Shown piece by piece: positions 24,404 to 32,688 of a stretch of 41,218 bases of DNA. How positions within the stretch are numbered: position 1 is the first letter of the stretch; every line of letters begins with the position of its first letter. Source of the stretch: Halobacterium sp. CBA1126 (lineage in GTDB: Archaea > Halobacteriota > Halobacteria > Halobacteriales > Halobacteriaceae); assembly GCF_009741975.1 (NCBI RefSeq), contig NZ_WPCF01000009.1:1-41218 (forward strand), written 5' to 3'. The notes under the pieces were generated by a model that saw only the letters and a list, made by a program, of their open reading frames with translations, ran no database searches and was not told the origin of the DNA. A program made the translations under genes and the position numbers.

Positions 24404-27277
24404 ATGCCCTCAGACACTCGGAGCATCCTCGATTCGTCGGCGATCGCTGCTGTCGGCGATACGGCTTGGCTGACCGCGTACACCGACGCGCTCCACGAAC
24501 AGTTCGAGACGACTGTTCACCACGTGTCCACAGCATCCGACGCCCACGACCTACTGCGAGAATCGGCCATCGATTGCGTCGTCACCGACTACGCGCTTCC
24601 AGACACGACGGGGGTTGATCTCGTGCGTAGTATTCGGGAGACGACCGTCACGCTCCCCGTCGTGTTGGGGACCGCCGACGGGACCGAGGCAATCGCCAGT
24701 ACAGCCATCGAAGCCGACGTGACGGACTACATCGCCGTGACGGACCCATTAGACGAGACTGTCGCCGACGCGCTCGGGCGCACCGAGCAGGCGTTGCGGG
24801 ACGCCCAGCGTGCGAGGACACAGCGCGAGCGGGCCCGGCAGTTCGACGCGACGTTCCACGACGCGCGGTCGGCAACGTGGGTGCTCGACCCTGATGGCGC
24901 CCTAGAGCGCGTCAACCAGACCGCCCGCGACATGGTCGACGTCGACGCCGACGTCGTCGTCGGCGACCCGTTCTGGACGCTGCCGTGGTGGCCAGACGAC
25001 GACCAGCCGCGGAGTGACGTCCGCCGGCTGGTCGAGACCGCGAAACGTGGCGAGTTCGGGCACGCAGTCGTCACTCGGGAGGCTGTCGCCGGGGAGCGAG
25101 TGCTGGAACTGTCCGTCCAGCCGGTCACTGACGAACGCGGCGACCTCGATTCGATCATCGTCGATAGCGTCGATATCACAGACCGCGTCGACCTCGAGCG
25201 CGAACTCCGGCAGTCAGAGGAACTCCACCGCGTCACGCTCAACAACATGACCGACACCGTCCTCATGACCGACGAGGACGGCGAGTACACGTACGTCTGC
25301 CCGAACGTCCACTTCATCTTCGGATACACCGCCGAGGAGATCAGGGAACTGGGGACCATCGAGGCCTTGCTCGGCGACGACCTGTTCGACCGCGAGGACC
25401 TCGCCGACGACGGCGTGCTGAAGAACATCGAGACGACCGCGACGGACAAGGCTGGCCGGGAACACACGCTGCTGGTGAACGTGCGCGAAGTCTCGATTCA
25501 GGACGGCACGCTGCTGTACAGCTGTCGTGACATCACGAAGCGAAAGCAGCGCGAGCAAGCGCTGGCGGCCCTGCAGGAGACCGCTCGGGACTTCCTGTAC
25601 GCCGAAACGCACCAGGAGATCGCCCAGCACGTCGTCGACGACGCACCGGCCGTTCTGGACCTCGACGCGAGTGCCGTCTACCTCTTCGACGCGGAGGACA
25701 ACCACCTCCAGCCGGCCGCGTACTCGCAGTCGATGCGAGACGCACACGGCCCGCTGCCGGACGTGCACGCCGACGGGCGCGACCTCACCAGCCACAGCTT
25801 CGTCGAGAACGAGCCGCAGTTCTTCGAGGACGTCCACGACGCCGACCGGCTCACGAACCCGGCGACCGACCTCCGGAGTGTCGCGTACATCCCGCTCGGG
25901 AACCACGGCGTGTTCGTCGCTGGGTCGACCGAGGTCGGGGTCTTCGACGACGTGACGCGGGAGCTAGCGGACCTGTTGGCGGCGACGGCGGAGGCAGCGC
26001 TGGACCGCGTCGACCGGGAGTCCCAGCTCCGAGAGCAGGACCGCGAGCTACAGCGGCAGAACGACCAGCTCACGACGCTCAACCAGATCAACGAGACGAT
26101 TCGGGAGATCGACCAGGCGCTGGTGCAGTCCGAGACCCGCGAGGAGATCGACCACACCGTCTGTGAGCGACTGACTGCTGACGGGCGGTTCGAGTTCGCC
26201 TGGATCGGGACGGTGGACAGCACGACTGAGGTGGTGACGCCGCAGGCGTGGGCGGGGGCCGACCACGGGTATCTCGACGCGCAGTCGTTCCCGGTTGCGG
26301 CTGACGGCGTCGAGCCGGCGGGACAGTCGGCGGCGACCGGCGAGGTGACGCTGGTGTCGAACGTCGCGGCCGACCTCCGCGCGGCGGCGTGGCGCAAGGC
26401 CGCGATTTCGCGCGACCTGCTGTCCGTGTTGAGTGTGCCGCTCGTGTACAACGACCTCTCGTACGGCGTGCTGACGGTGTACGCGGCGTCTCCGGACGCG
26501 TTCGACGACACGGTTCAGACGGTGCTCGCGGAGCTCGGCGAGACGATCGCCGCGGCGATCAGCGCCAGTGAGCGCAAGCGCGCGCTGCTCACGACGTCGA
26601 TGACGCGCCTCGAGTACTCGGTCGCGGATTCGTCGTTCGTGCTGGCGCAACTGGCGCAGGCCGCGGACTGTACGCTCACGTACGAGGGCGGGGTCCAGCA
26701 GACTGCGAGCGGGAACTACGTGTTCGTCACGGTCGCGGACGCGTCGGTCGACGCGGTCGTCGACGTGGCCGCTGGGCTACGAATGATCGAAGATGTCCAG
26801 CGGATTCGCGGTGGTGAGACCGGTGGCGTGGTGCGGCTGCGGTTGGCGGCGCCGTTCCTCGCGACGGAGCTGGCAGACCACGGTGCCGTCTTGCAGAGTG
26901 CGACGGCGTCGCAGGCGGGGACGGACCTCGTGATCGACGTGCCGGGCGGCGTCGAGGCCAGAACCGTCACGCAGTTCGTCACCCGGCGGTTCGACGACGT
27001 CACGCTCACGGCCAAGCAGACGCGCGAGCAGGCGTCCGAGCACGGGTTCTACGCGTCGGTGCTGGATAGTTTGACTGACCGGCAACTGGAGGTCCTGGAG
27101 ACGGCGTACTACAGTGGGTTCTTCGAGTCGCCGCGGACGGTGACCGGGGAGGCGGTCGCAGAGTCGTTGGACATCTCCCCGCAGGCGTTCTACCAGCACA
27201 TCCGAACCGTCCAGCGGAAGCTGTTCGCGGCGCTGATCGACGACCACGCCCCGGTCGTCACGCACCAAACGGACTGA
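24404..27277 (+). CDS. Bat-like multidomain transcription regulator (REC-PAS-PAS-GAF-GAF-BAT-HTH10)
   Basis: A 957-residue protein from ATG 24404 (MPSDTRSILDSSAIAAVGDT). In order: a receiver-like domain (about 10-125; VVTDYALPDTTGVDLV); a PAS domain (about 140-260); a second PAS (about 265-385; YTYVCPNVHFIFGYTAEEI); a GAF domain (about 395-545); a coiled linker (ELQRQNDQLTTLNQINETIR); a second GAF (about 590-730; RFEFAWIG, LSVPLVYNDLSYGVL); the bacterio-opsin-activator domain (about 735-885); and the HTH-10 DNA-binding domain (LTDRQLEVLETAYYSGFFES ... ISPQAFYQHIRTVQRKLF). The receiver keeps the phospho-acceptor-like Asp but lacks the N-terminal acidic pair and the C-terminal Lys, so it may not be phosphorylated. 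Neither PAS has the LOV Cys motif. Relatives activate bacteriorhodopsin and metabolic genes in response to oxygen or light; the target and ligand here are unknown. An in-frame TTG at 24323 is a less likely start. Confidence 0.9.
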   Translation: MPSDTRSILDSSAIAAVGDTAWLTAYTDALHEQFETTVHHVSTASDAHDLLRESAIDCVVTDYALPDTTGVDLVRSIRETTVTLPVVLGTADGTEAIASTAIEADVTDYIAVTDPLDETVADALGRTEQALRDAQRARTQRERARQFDATFHDARSATWVLDPDGALERVNQTARDMVDVDADVVVGDPFWTLPWWPDDDQPRSDVRRLVETAKRGEFGHAVVTREAVAGERVLELSVQPVTDERGDLDSIIVDSVDITDRVDLERELRQSEELHRVTLNNMTDTVLMTDEDGEYTYVCPNVHFIFGYTAEEIRELGTIEALLGDDLFDREDLADDGVLKNIETTATDKAGREHTLLVNVREVSIQDGTLLYSCRDITKRKQREQALAALQETARDFLYAETHQEIAQHVVDDAPAVLDLDASAVYLFDAEDNHLQPAAYSQSMRDAHGPLPDVHADGRDLTSHSFVENEPQFFEDVHDADRLTNPATDLRSVAYIPLGNHGVFVAGSTEVGVFDDVTRELADLLAATAEAALDRVDRESQLREQDRELQRQNDQLTTLNQINETIREIDQALVQSETREEIDHTVCERLTADGRFEFAWIGTVDSTTEVVTPQAWAGADHGYLDAQSFPVAADGVEPAGQSAATGEVTLVSNVAADLRAAAWRKAAISRDLLSVLSVPLVYNDLSYGVLTVYAASPDAFDDTVQTVLAELGETIAAAISASERKRALLTTSMTRLEYSVADSSFVLAQLAQAADCTLTYEGGVQQTASGNYVFVTVADASVDAVVDVAAGLRMIEDVQRIRGGETGGVVRLRLAAPFLATELADHGAVLQSATASQAGTDLVIDVPGGVEARTVTQFVTRRFDDVTLTAKQTREQASEHGFYASVLDSLTDRQLEVLETAYYSGFFESPRTVTGEAVAESLDISPQAFYQHIRTVQRKLFAALIDDHAPVVTHQTD

Positions 27278-27294
27278 CACGCGCCTTGCCGAGA

Positions 27295-27309
27295 CCGCCA
27301 GTTCGGCGG
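27295..27309 (+). terminator. Hairpin after the Bat-like gene
   Basis: CCGCC (27295-27299) and GGCGG (27305-27309) form a GC-only 5-bp stem with loop AGTTC, beginning 17 nt after the regulator's stop codon and followed by CTTGTTG. It may be a weak terminator. Archaeal termination usually relies on U-tracts, which are poor here. Confidence 0.3.
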
Positions 27310-27311
27310 CT

Positions 27312-27325
27312 TGTTGAATAGTAAA
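27312..27325. repeat. 14-bp direct repeat, right copy
   Basis: Second copy of TGTTGAATAGTAAA, 3,014 bp from the left copy and in the same orientation, lying just after the hairpin that follows the regulator gene and upstream of the zinc-ribbon/gdh pair. Confidence 0.4.
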
Positions 27326-27434
27326 CGCTGCGGGCTCGGGCGGTGTTCAGTTCTCAACGACCGAGTATTCCCTGATACGGCCGCTGTCTCGTAGTAGAGC
27401 GCCGACAGCAGGCTGTCGGGCTGCTCAGATATCC

Positions 27435-27578
27435 ATGAGGGACGTCAACCAGAATTCGGCCGAAGAATCGCCGTACGAGTGCTTCGAATGCGGGAACGTC
27501 GTGTTTGCCGAGGACAACCCGGGGCAGTGTCCGGACTGCGCTGGCGACATGCGAAATCGACGCACACCGCTCGAATAA
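27435..27578 (+). CDS. Rubrerythrin-like zinc-ribbon small protein
   Basis: A 47-residue protein (ATG 27435, TAA 27576-27578) with the zinc-ribbon pattern [20 protein letters not shown] followed by DC: two CxxC knuckles 14 residues apart, as in the haloarchaeal 'rubrerythrin-like domain' small proteins. The two knuckles should bind one Zn (or Fe) ion. Its stop codon lies two bases before the ATG of glutamate dehydrogenase, so the two are co-transcribed and probably coupled. A function in regulating the downstream enzyme or its expression is plausible but unproven. Confidence 0.8.
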   Translation: MRDVNQNSAEESPYECFECGNVVFAEDNPGQCPDCAGDMRNRRTPLE

Positions 27579-27580
27579 CC

Positions 27581-28876
27581 ATGGCATCGACGTCGACACC
27601 GCACGACGACGAGCCGCCTGCAGAACCGAATGAACCGGAGTCCGCGCTACAGACGGCGCGGCGACAGCTCCAGCACGCTGCCGACCACCTCGACATCGAC
27701 CCGAACGTCGTCGAGCGCCTCAAACACCCGAAGAAGGTCCAAGAAGTCACCGTGCCCATCGAGCGCGAGAACGGCGACGTCGAGGTCTACACCGGGTATC
27801 GAGCGCAGCACGACAGCGTCCGCGGCCCGTTCAAGGGCGGGCTTCGGTACCACCCCGACGTCACCCGCGAGGAGTGTGTCGGCCTCGGGATGTGGATGAC
27901 GTGGAAGTGCGCGGTGATGGACATCCCGTTCGGCGGGGCGAAAGGCGGCATCGCCGTCAACCCCAAAGACCTCAGTGAGGGGGAGAAAGAACAGCTGACG
28001 CGCCGGTTTACCGACGAAATACGGTCGGTCATCGGGCCGACGAAGGACATCCCGGCCCCGGACATGGGGACGGACCCGCAGACGATGGCGTGGCTGATGG
28101 ACGCCTACTCGATGCAGGAAGGCGAAACCATCCCCGGCGTCGTCACCGGAAAACCACCGATTGTCGGTGGCAGCAAAGGCCGGGACGCGGCTCCCGGCCG
28201 CAGCGTCGCCATCATCGCCCGCGAAGCAATCGACTACTACGACAAGGACATTCGAGAAACCTCGGTTGCCGTTCAGGGCTTCGGGAGCGTCGGCGCGAAC
28301 GCGGCGAAGCTCCTCGACAGCTGGGGTGCCAACGTCGTCGCTGTCAGCGACGTCAACGGCGGGATTTACGACGCGAACGGGTTGGACACGCACTCGATTC
28401 CGTCCCACCACGAGGAGCCCGAGGCCGTGATGACCCACGAGGCGCCACAGACAGTGACCAACGACGACCTGCTGGAGCTCGACGTGGATGTCCTGATTCC
28501 CGCCGCGATTGGAAACGTCCTGACGGCGGGCAACGCCGACGACGTGACAGCGGACATCATCATCGAGGGCGCGAACGGGCCGACGACGAGTGCCGCGAGC
28601 GAGATTTTCGCCGAACGAGACGTGCCCGTGATTCCGGACATTCTGGCGAACGCGGGCGGCGTGACGGTCAGCTACTTCGAGTGGCTCCAGGACATCAACC
28701 GACGCGCGTGGTCGCTCGAACGCGTCCACGACGAACTCGAGGACGAGATGCTGGCAGCCTGGCAGGACGTCCGCGACGAGTACGAAACACGCGAGGTCAC
28801 GTGGCGCGACGCGGCCTACATCGTCGCGCTATCCCGCATCGCCGAAGCCCACGAGACCCGCGGCCTCTGGCCGTGA
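27581..28876 (+). CDS. gdhB: Glutamate dehydrogenase (Glu/Leu/Phe/Val family)
   Basis: A 431-residue hexameric-type glutamate dehydrogenase. It interconverts glutamate and 2-oxoglutarate plus ammonia with NAD(P), linking carbon and nitrogen metabolism in the cytoplasm. Motifs: [13 protein letters not shown] (substrate region); [18 protein letters not shown] with the catalytic Lys in [16 protein letters not shown] with the catalytic Asp; the Rossmann dinucleotide motif [21 protein letters not shown]; and [17 protein letters not shown]. Length and motifs match the haloarchaeal GdhB-type enzymes. Start ATG 27581 gives an acidic, disordered leader ([20 protein letters not shown]). A longer in-frame frame begins at 27479, but it overlaps the zinc-ribbon gene and is rejected. 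The coenzyme (NAD or NADP) is not clear from sequence. Confidence 0.95.
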   Translation: MASTSTPHDDEPPAEPNEPESALQTARRQLQHAADHLDIDPNVVERLKHPKKVQEVTVPIERENGDVEVYTGYRAQHDSVRGPFKGGLRYHPDVTREECVGLGMWMTWKCAVMDIPFGGAKGGIAVNPKDLSEGEKEQLTRRFTDEIRSVIGPTKDIPAPDMGTDPQTMAWLMDAYSMQEGETIPGVVTGKPPIVGGSKGRDAAPGRSVAIIAREAIDYYDKDIRETSVAVQGFGSVGANAAKLLDSWGANVVAVSDVNGGIYDANGLDTHSIPSHHEEPEAVMTHEAPQTVTNDDLLELDVDVLIPAAIGNVLTAGNADDVTADIIIEGANGPTTSAASEIFAERDVPVIPDILANAGGVTVSYFEWLQDINRRAWSLERVHDELEDEMLAAWQDVRDEYETREVTWRDAAYIVALSRIAEAHETRGLWP

Positions 28877-28915
28877 AACCTGGCCCGCGGGATTCTGAAC
28901 CTCGCGGCGTTTCGG

Positions 28916-29581
28916 TTACTTTCTCGCGGATTCCAGTCGCTGGGCTGTCGGGAGGTGCCAGTCGTAGGTCACCGCCACGAGCCGGCTCCCGACAGTCACG
29001 GCCGCACAGGCGACCGCAGCGGTCCCCGCAGTTGTTCCGATCGTCGTGGCGGCCCAGTACGCTACCCCTCCGAGGACGGCACAGCTAGCGTAGAAATCCT
29101 CGAAGAGGATAAACGGCGCGCGGTCGAGGAGGATGTCGGCGAACGCGCCGCCCCCGACGGCGTTGATTGTCGCGATTGCGACGACGCCGAATGCGGTGAC
29201 CCCCGCGTCACTTGCGACAATCGCGCCGGTGGTTGCGAAGGCAGCGAGGCCGATTGCGTCGGCGACGAGCGTGACCGGGTGCGTGTCCGGTGACTCCAAG
29301 CCGACACTCAGGGCGATGGCCAAGCCAACGCCGAGCAGTCCGAGACTGATTTCGATTGGTGACTGGAGCGCCAGTGGGACGCGAGTCACGAGGAGGTCGC
29401 GGGTCGCGCCACCGGCGAATGCCATCGCCAGCCCGACGATGACGACGCCGAGAACGTCGAACTCCTCCCGGATTGCCTTCGATGAACCGACGAGAGCGAA
29501 CGCTACCAGCCCGATCGTATTCATCACCGCGAAAGGGTCGCCGAAGAGCGTTCGCAGGACGTCGTCGATCACTGTGGTCAC
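28916..29581 (-). CDS. TRIC-family (UPF0126) cation channel protein
   Basis: A 221-residue membrane protein with seven hydrophobic segments in two related halves, as in the prokaryotic TRIC (trimeric intracellular cation channel, formerly UPF0126/YicG) family. The paired motifs AFAGGATRDLLV and NAVGGGAFADILL sit at equivalent places in the two halves; the Gly-rich kinks line the pore. The Arg seen in the first motif is Ala in the second. Members conduct K+ or similar monovalent cations. The start is probably GTG 29581 (VTTVIDDVLRTLFGD), with another GTG three codons on. The gene converges on gdhB, with 39 nt between them. Confidence 0.88.
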   Translation of the reverse strand: MTTVIDDVLRTLFGDPFAVMNTIGLVAFALVGSSKAIREEFDVLGVVIVGLAMAFAGGATRDLLVTRVPLALQSPIEISLGLLGVGLAIALSVGLESPDTHPVTLVADAIGLAAFATTGAIVASDAGVTAFGVVAIATINAVGGGAFADILLDRAPFILFEDFYASCAVLGGVAYWAATTIGTTAGTAAVACAAVTVGSRLVAVTYDWHLPTAQRLESARK

Positions 29582-29817
29582 CTAGCGTAGCGAGTTCCAG
29601 TGTCCTGTCTCTAACGGTTGACGCTATCCGGCTTCTCGGACCCATAGAAGGGGAGGTGCAGATTGCGATACCATAGATATAGTTAAATTCGTGAGTGTTA
29701 GACGGAAATCATATCATCATAAGAGGTAAAGACCGTTGAAATATAGGTTTAGCTACTTCAGGGTAAACGCGTAGTCGGACCGACCTCCAGTTAACAGGAG
29801 TCGATACGGGACTCTGG
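29582..29817. other. AT-rich intergenic region, no gene seen
   Basis: Between the kinase stop and the TRIC start. Positions about 29668-29760 are markedly AT-rich for this genome (ATAGATATAGTTAAATTC, ATCATATCATCATAAG, GAAATATAGGTTTAGC) and could hold promoter elements for the TRIC gene or a small RNA. No coding frame of note. Confidence 0.4.
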
Positions 29818-31653
29818 CTACGTCGGAGTCGAGGCAGTCGGGATCCGGATTTTGAGAGTCGCGTTCGCTGGATCGACCTGTAGTTCCCCGTCGGATTTCG
29901 CCACCGTCCATTCGAGACACCACAGCGCTAGCCCCTCCGCGTGATTGAGTGGTGTCTCGTCGCCGGCGTTGACAGCTTGGACGTCTAATTCTGGAAGCCC
30001 ATCGGCATCATCGTCGATTCGGAGAACGACGTTTTCTTCGGGGGACTCAGAGTCGTGGACGGAGATCGTGACGTCGACGTGAACGTCGCCATCGTTGTGT
30101 GTCGCAATCTGGTGGACAACGTCGGCAACTGCAGTTGGGAACGTCTGTGTCGCTCGAATTGCCGCGTCGTCTGTCCCAGCGTGGAATTCGACATCGGCGC
30201 ACGTCGTGTCGACATCGACCTCCGCGACCTTCGACGCGATCTCGTCTACGGGTACTGGTTGGGGTTCAGTGTTCTCTTCGGCGAGCAGTTGCTTGATGCG
30301 TTGCGTCCGGTCGGAAATCGTACTGAGTTCCCATGCGGCTTCCTGAACGCACTCCAAATCGGCCTGTACAGCCTCGTCATCGACGCGTGAGGCGGCCAGT
30401 TCCGCGCGACCAGTAATGATGTTCACCTCGTTGCGAACGTTGTGCCGGAGGATGCGATTCAGTACGTTCACCATCTCGGACCGTTCTTCGAGCGTCGCAT
30501 TCGAGGCCTCAAGCTCTGCCTGTGCTCTGCGGAGCTCCTTGATGCGCTGCTGGAGGGCATCCCGTGTCGATGCTATCGTCCGATTGAGGTCGCCGAATTC
30601 GTCCGGCCGGTCGGTATCGAACGCCACGTCGTACTGCCCATCTTCGATCTGCTTTGCCCGATCGGTTAGCCGAGAAAGTGCCCCGGTCACATCCCGGCCG
30701 AGAACGCCGACGACACCCACGAGCGCAACCAGGGTGAACGCTGCGATTCCACCGATCCACCGAAGCGCTTGCTGGGTAATGACGTACGCTTCACTGGCTG
30801 GCGCGTGCTCAACGACGATCCAGTCGGTGTTCGAAACAGGTGCATACGCCGCAACGTACTCACCGTCGATACCATCGCGATTCTCGTAAGCTGGTGACTC
30901 CGTGAACCCGGAGGTTCCACGGAGACCGCGGCTGACCGCCTGTACGCGACGGTTTCCCTCGCGGTATTGCGTGAGCGTCGCCGTTGCATCATCACTGAAC
31001 ACGACCGTCCCGTTGGAGTTGACCACTCGCGTAAAGCCGCCGTCGACGGGATGTTCGAACCGGTCAAAGATTGTCGCGGTATCGACTTCGACGACGAGGA
31101 GCTTCTCCGGCGCCCGACGAATTGGGCTAATGAATCCGATGACGGTCTCGTTTTGCGCGGCGTACGGGTCAGTCATCTGGACGTCGTCGAAATCCTGGAA
31201 CGCAAACTGTTCCGTCCAGTCGAGTTCTTCGACAGCCTGCCCCTCAAGCTCTGCAGCCGAACTAACCGCGACAGTTTGATTCCGCCGGTCGATTACGTAC
31301 GCTCGAACGAGCCCCGTTTCCAGTCTCCCGTCCTGCTGTGCCTGTAGATACGCGCGGATCTCCGCGTGGTCGCCTTCCTCGAAGACGGGATGTTCGGAGA
31401 GAAGCTGAGCGACGAGGCGGTTCTTGCCGCCCCATTCGCGTAATTCGTCCGCTTCAGTCTCGGCCGCCGCTGTCATCGACTGTTCGACGTTCTCCTCGAG
31501 CAATCCGCCAACCTGTACGTACAGGCCTGCTGTGCCGAGACTGATGACGAGAAAGACGACGAGGAGCGCTGCGGTAAGTTTCCGCCGGAACGACGACCGT
31601 ACACCGTCGATAATCGTTCCGAGGACCGGGATAGAAGACGGGGATCTACGCAT
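29818..31653 (-). CDS. Membrane histidine kinase with extracellular Cache-like sensor
   Basis: A 611-residue sensor kinase. TM1 is KLTAALLVVFLVISLGTAGL (about residues 25-45). An extracellular region of about 240 residues has the features of a double-Cache sensor (VRAYVIDRRNQTVAVSSAAE; VIGFISPIRRAPEKLLVVEV; YVAAYAPVSNTDWIVVEHAP). TM2 is GGIAAFTLVALVGVVGVLG (about 303-321), then a HAMP domain (LSRLTDRAKQIEDGQYDVAF), a coiled coil, a haloarchaeal HisKA with H-box ILRHNVRNEVNIITGRAELA, and a degenerate HATPase (TFPTAVADVVHQIATHN; LRIDDDADGLPEL; EGLALWCLEW). The ATPase boxes are divergent, as often in haloarchaeal kinases. Its first 8 nt overlap the end of an osmolyte-type binding-protein gene, so the two are coupled. 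No response regulator lies adjacent. Confidence 0.88.
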   Translation of the reverse strand: MRRSPSSIPVLGTIIDGVRSSFRRKLTAALLVVFLVISLGTAGLYVQVGGLLEENVEQSMTAAAETEADELREWGGKNRLVAQLLSEHPVFEEGDHAEIRAYLQAQQDGRLETGLVRAYVIDRRNQTVAVSSAAELEGQAVEELDWTEQFAFQDFDDVQMTDPYAAQNETVIGFISPIRRAPEKLLVVEVDTATIFDRFEHPVDGGFTRVVNSNGTVVFSDDATATLTQYREGNRRVQAVSRGLRGTSGFTESPAYENRDGIDGEYVAAYAPVSNTDWIVVEHAPASEAYVITQQALRWIGGIAAFTLVALVGVVGVLGRDVTGALSRLTDRAKQIEDGQYDVAFDTDRPDEFGDLNRTIASTRDALQQRIKELRRAQAELEASNATLEERSEMVNVLNRILRHNVRNEVNIITGRAELAASRVDDEAVQADLECVQEAAWELSTISDRTQRIKQLLAEENTEPQPVPVDEIASKVAEVDVDTTCADVEFHAGTDDAAIRATQTFPTAVADVVHQIATHNDGDVHVDVTISVHDSESPEENVVLRIDDDADGLPELDVQAVNAGDETPLNHAEGLALWCLEWTVAKSDGELQVDPANATLKIRIPTASTPT

Positions 31654-32596
31654 CGTCGAGACCCTCGTTCTCTATAAACTGTGTTGCGACCGCGAACGGA
31701 TGAACTCCATCGAGGAGGACGCGGCTGTTGAGCGCTCGCATCGTTGGCTTATCGAGTGCTGATGCAACGGGCGCGAGCATCTGGAAAATCTCCGGGTGGT
31801 CGTCGATAAGTGGTGCGTACGCCGTCGGCGCTGGCTGATAGGGGAGGAAGTAGTCGCGGTCGTCTTCGAGGACGGTGACCGTTGCGCGTCCGAGCTGCGG
31901 GTCCGTCGCAAACCCACTCGCAACCTTGACGCGGCCCTGTTCGAGTAGTTCGTACGTCAGCCCGATGGACGTGACGATGAATGGCTCGCCGCTCACAGTT
32001 TCGATTCCATAATAGGCAGCGAGTCCACGCCACCCGTCCTCTCGGTGATAGAACTCCTCGTTGACCGCAACACCGGGCGTATTCCCCCCGTTGCGGATGA
32101 AGGCTGCCAAGTCGCTGATGGTCGATATTCCGGTCTGTTCCGCCCAGCTCGCGTCAGCGACGATGACGTACTCGTTCGAGAGCGGTGCCGGGTCAGCTAA
32201 CTGGAGTTGCTGGGAGTTAGCGTCCGCTTGCACGCGCTCGAACAACAACCCGGGGTCGGTAATTCGTTCCTCGTGTCGAGGCGGGAGTTGGAGCCACGCT
32301 GTACCGGTGTACTCCCAGTACAGGTGTTGGTCGCCGGTTGCTGTGGCGTTCCAGTTCGACAGCGAGTTGCCGGCGCCAATCCCATCTACGGCCCGAACCC
32401 GCTCGACTTCTCGTAGTCGTTCGTAGGCGAGGTACCCAAGGATTCGCTGCTCAGCGAACGGCTTCGACCCGATTCGAACAGTCACCGGTTCTGCTTCAGG
32501 TCGTGCCCTTTCAACACACCCTCCAAGTACACTCACCGCAGCCACGCTGCCAGCTTGTCCAACACGTCGCAAGTACTGGCGGCGCGTGGACGGCAT
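31646..32596 (-). CDS. Osmoprotectant-type substrate-binding lipoprotein (OpuAC/ProX-like)
   Basis: A 316-residue exported protein. The N-terminus MPSTRRQYLRRVGQAGSVAA carries a twin-arginine motif and a lipobox LGGC, so it should be a Tat-exported lipoprotein on the outer membrane face. The mature part matches the OpuAC/OpuCC (glycine betaine/choline) binding family: VTVRIGSKPFAEQRILGYLA at the start, LYWEYTGTAWLQL in place of the usual YxEYTGT, and LSNEYVIVADASWAEQTGIS. Such proteins bind compatible solutes through aromatic residues. No ABC permease or ATPase gene is near; instead the stop overlaps the start of a Cache-domain histidine kinase. That suggests a ligand-presenting co-sensor, analogous in idea to the CosB-CosT pair of Halobacterium. 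A TATA box and inverted repeat lie upstream. Confidence 0.85.
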   Translation of the reverse strand: MPSTRRQYLRRVGQAGSVAAVSVLGGCVERARPEAEPVTVRIGSKPFAEQRILGYLAYERLREVERVRAVDGIGAGNSLSNWNATATGDQHLYWEYTGTAWLQLPPRHEERITDPGLLFERVQADANSQQLQLADPAPLSNEYVIVADASWAEQTGISTISDLAAFIRNGGNTPGVAVNEEFYHREDGWRGLAAYYGIETVSGEPFIVTSIGLTYELLEQGRVKVASGFATDPQLGRATVTVLEDDRDYFLPYQPAPTAYAPLIDDHPEIFQMLAPVASALDKPTMRALNSRVLLDGVHPFAVATQFIENEGLDDA

Positions 32597-32603
32597 ATCA
32601 CCG

Positions 32604-32629
32604 TATATGTAACAGCGAATGACATATAA
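32604..32629 (-). promoter_or_regulatory. Promoter with inverted repeat for binding protein/kinase operon
   Basis: TTATAT on the minus strand (32624-32629) lies 28-33 nt before ATG 32596. It overlaps one arm of a perfect 7-bp inverted repeat: TATATGT at 32604-32610 and ACATATA at 32622-32628, with an 11-nt spacer. This is a good candidate operator that would cover the TATA box and start site. Confidence 0.5.
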
Positions 32630-32688
32630 CCACGGGCCGGCTCGACCAGCAATTGCTAGCTAAACAGACGCCGAGTACGTCTCCTTGG

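Noticed and set aside
24298-27325. Intact transposon carrying the Bat-like regulator
   Set aside because: The 14-bp repeats are direct, no transposase or flanking target duplication is seen, and a single shared 14-mer can occur by chance.
27647-28729. 360-codon open frame antisense to gdhB
   Set aside because: A shadow of a strongly conserved enzyme gene; no domain or start signal of its own.
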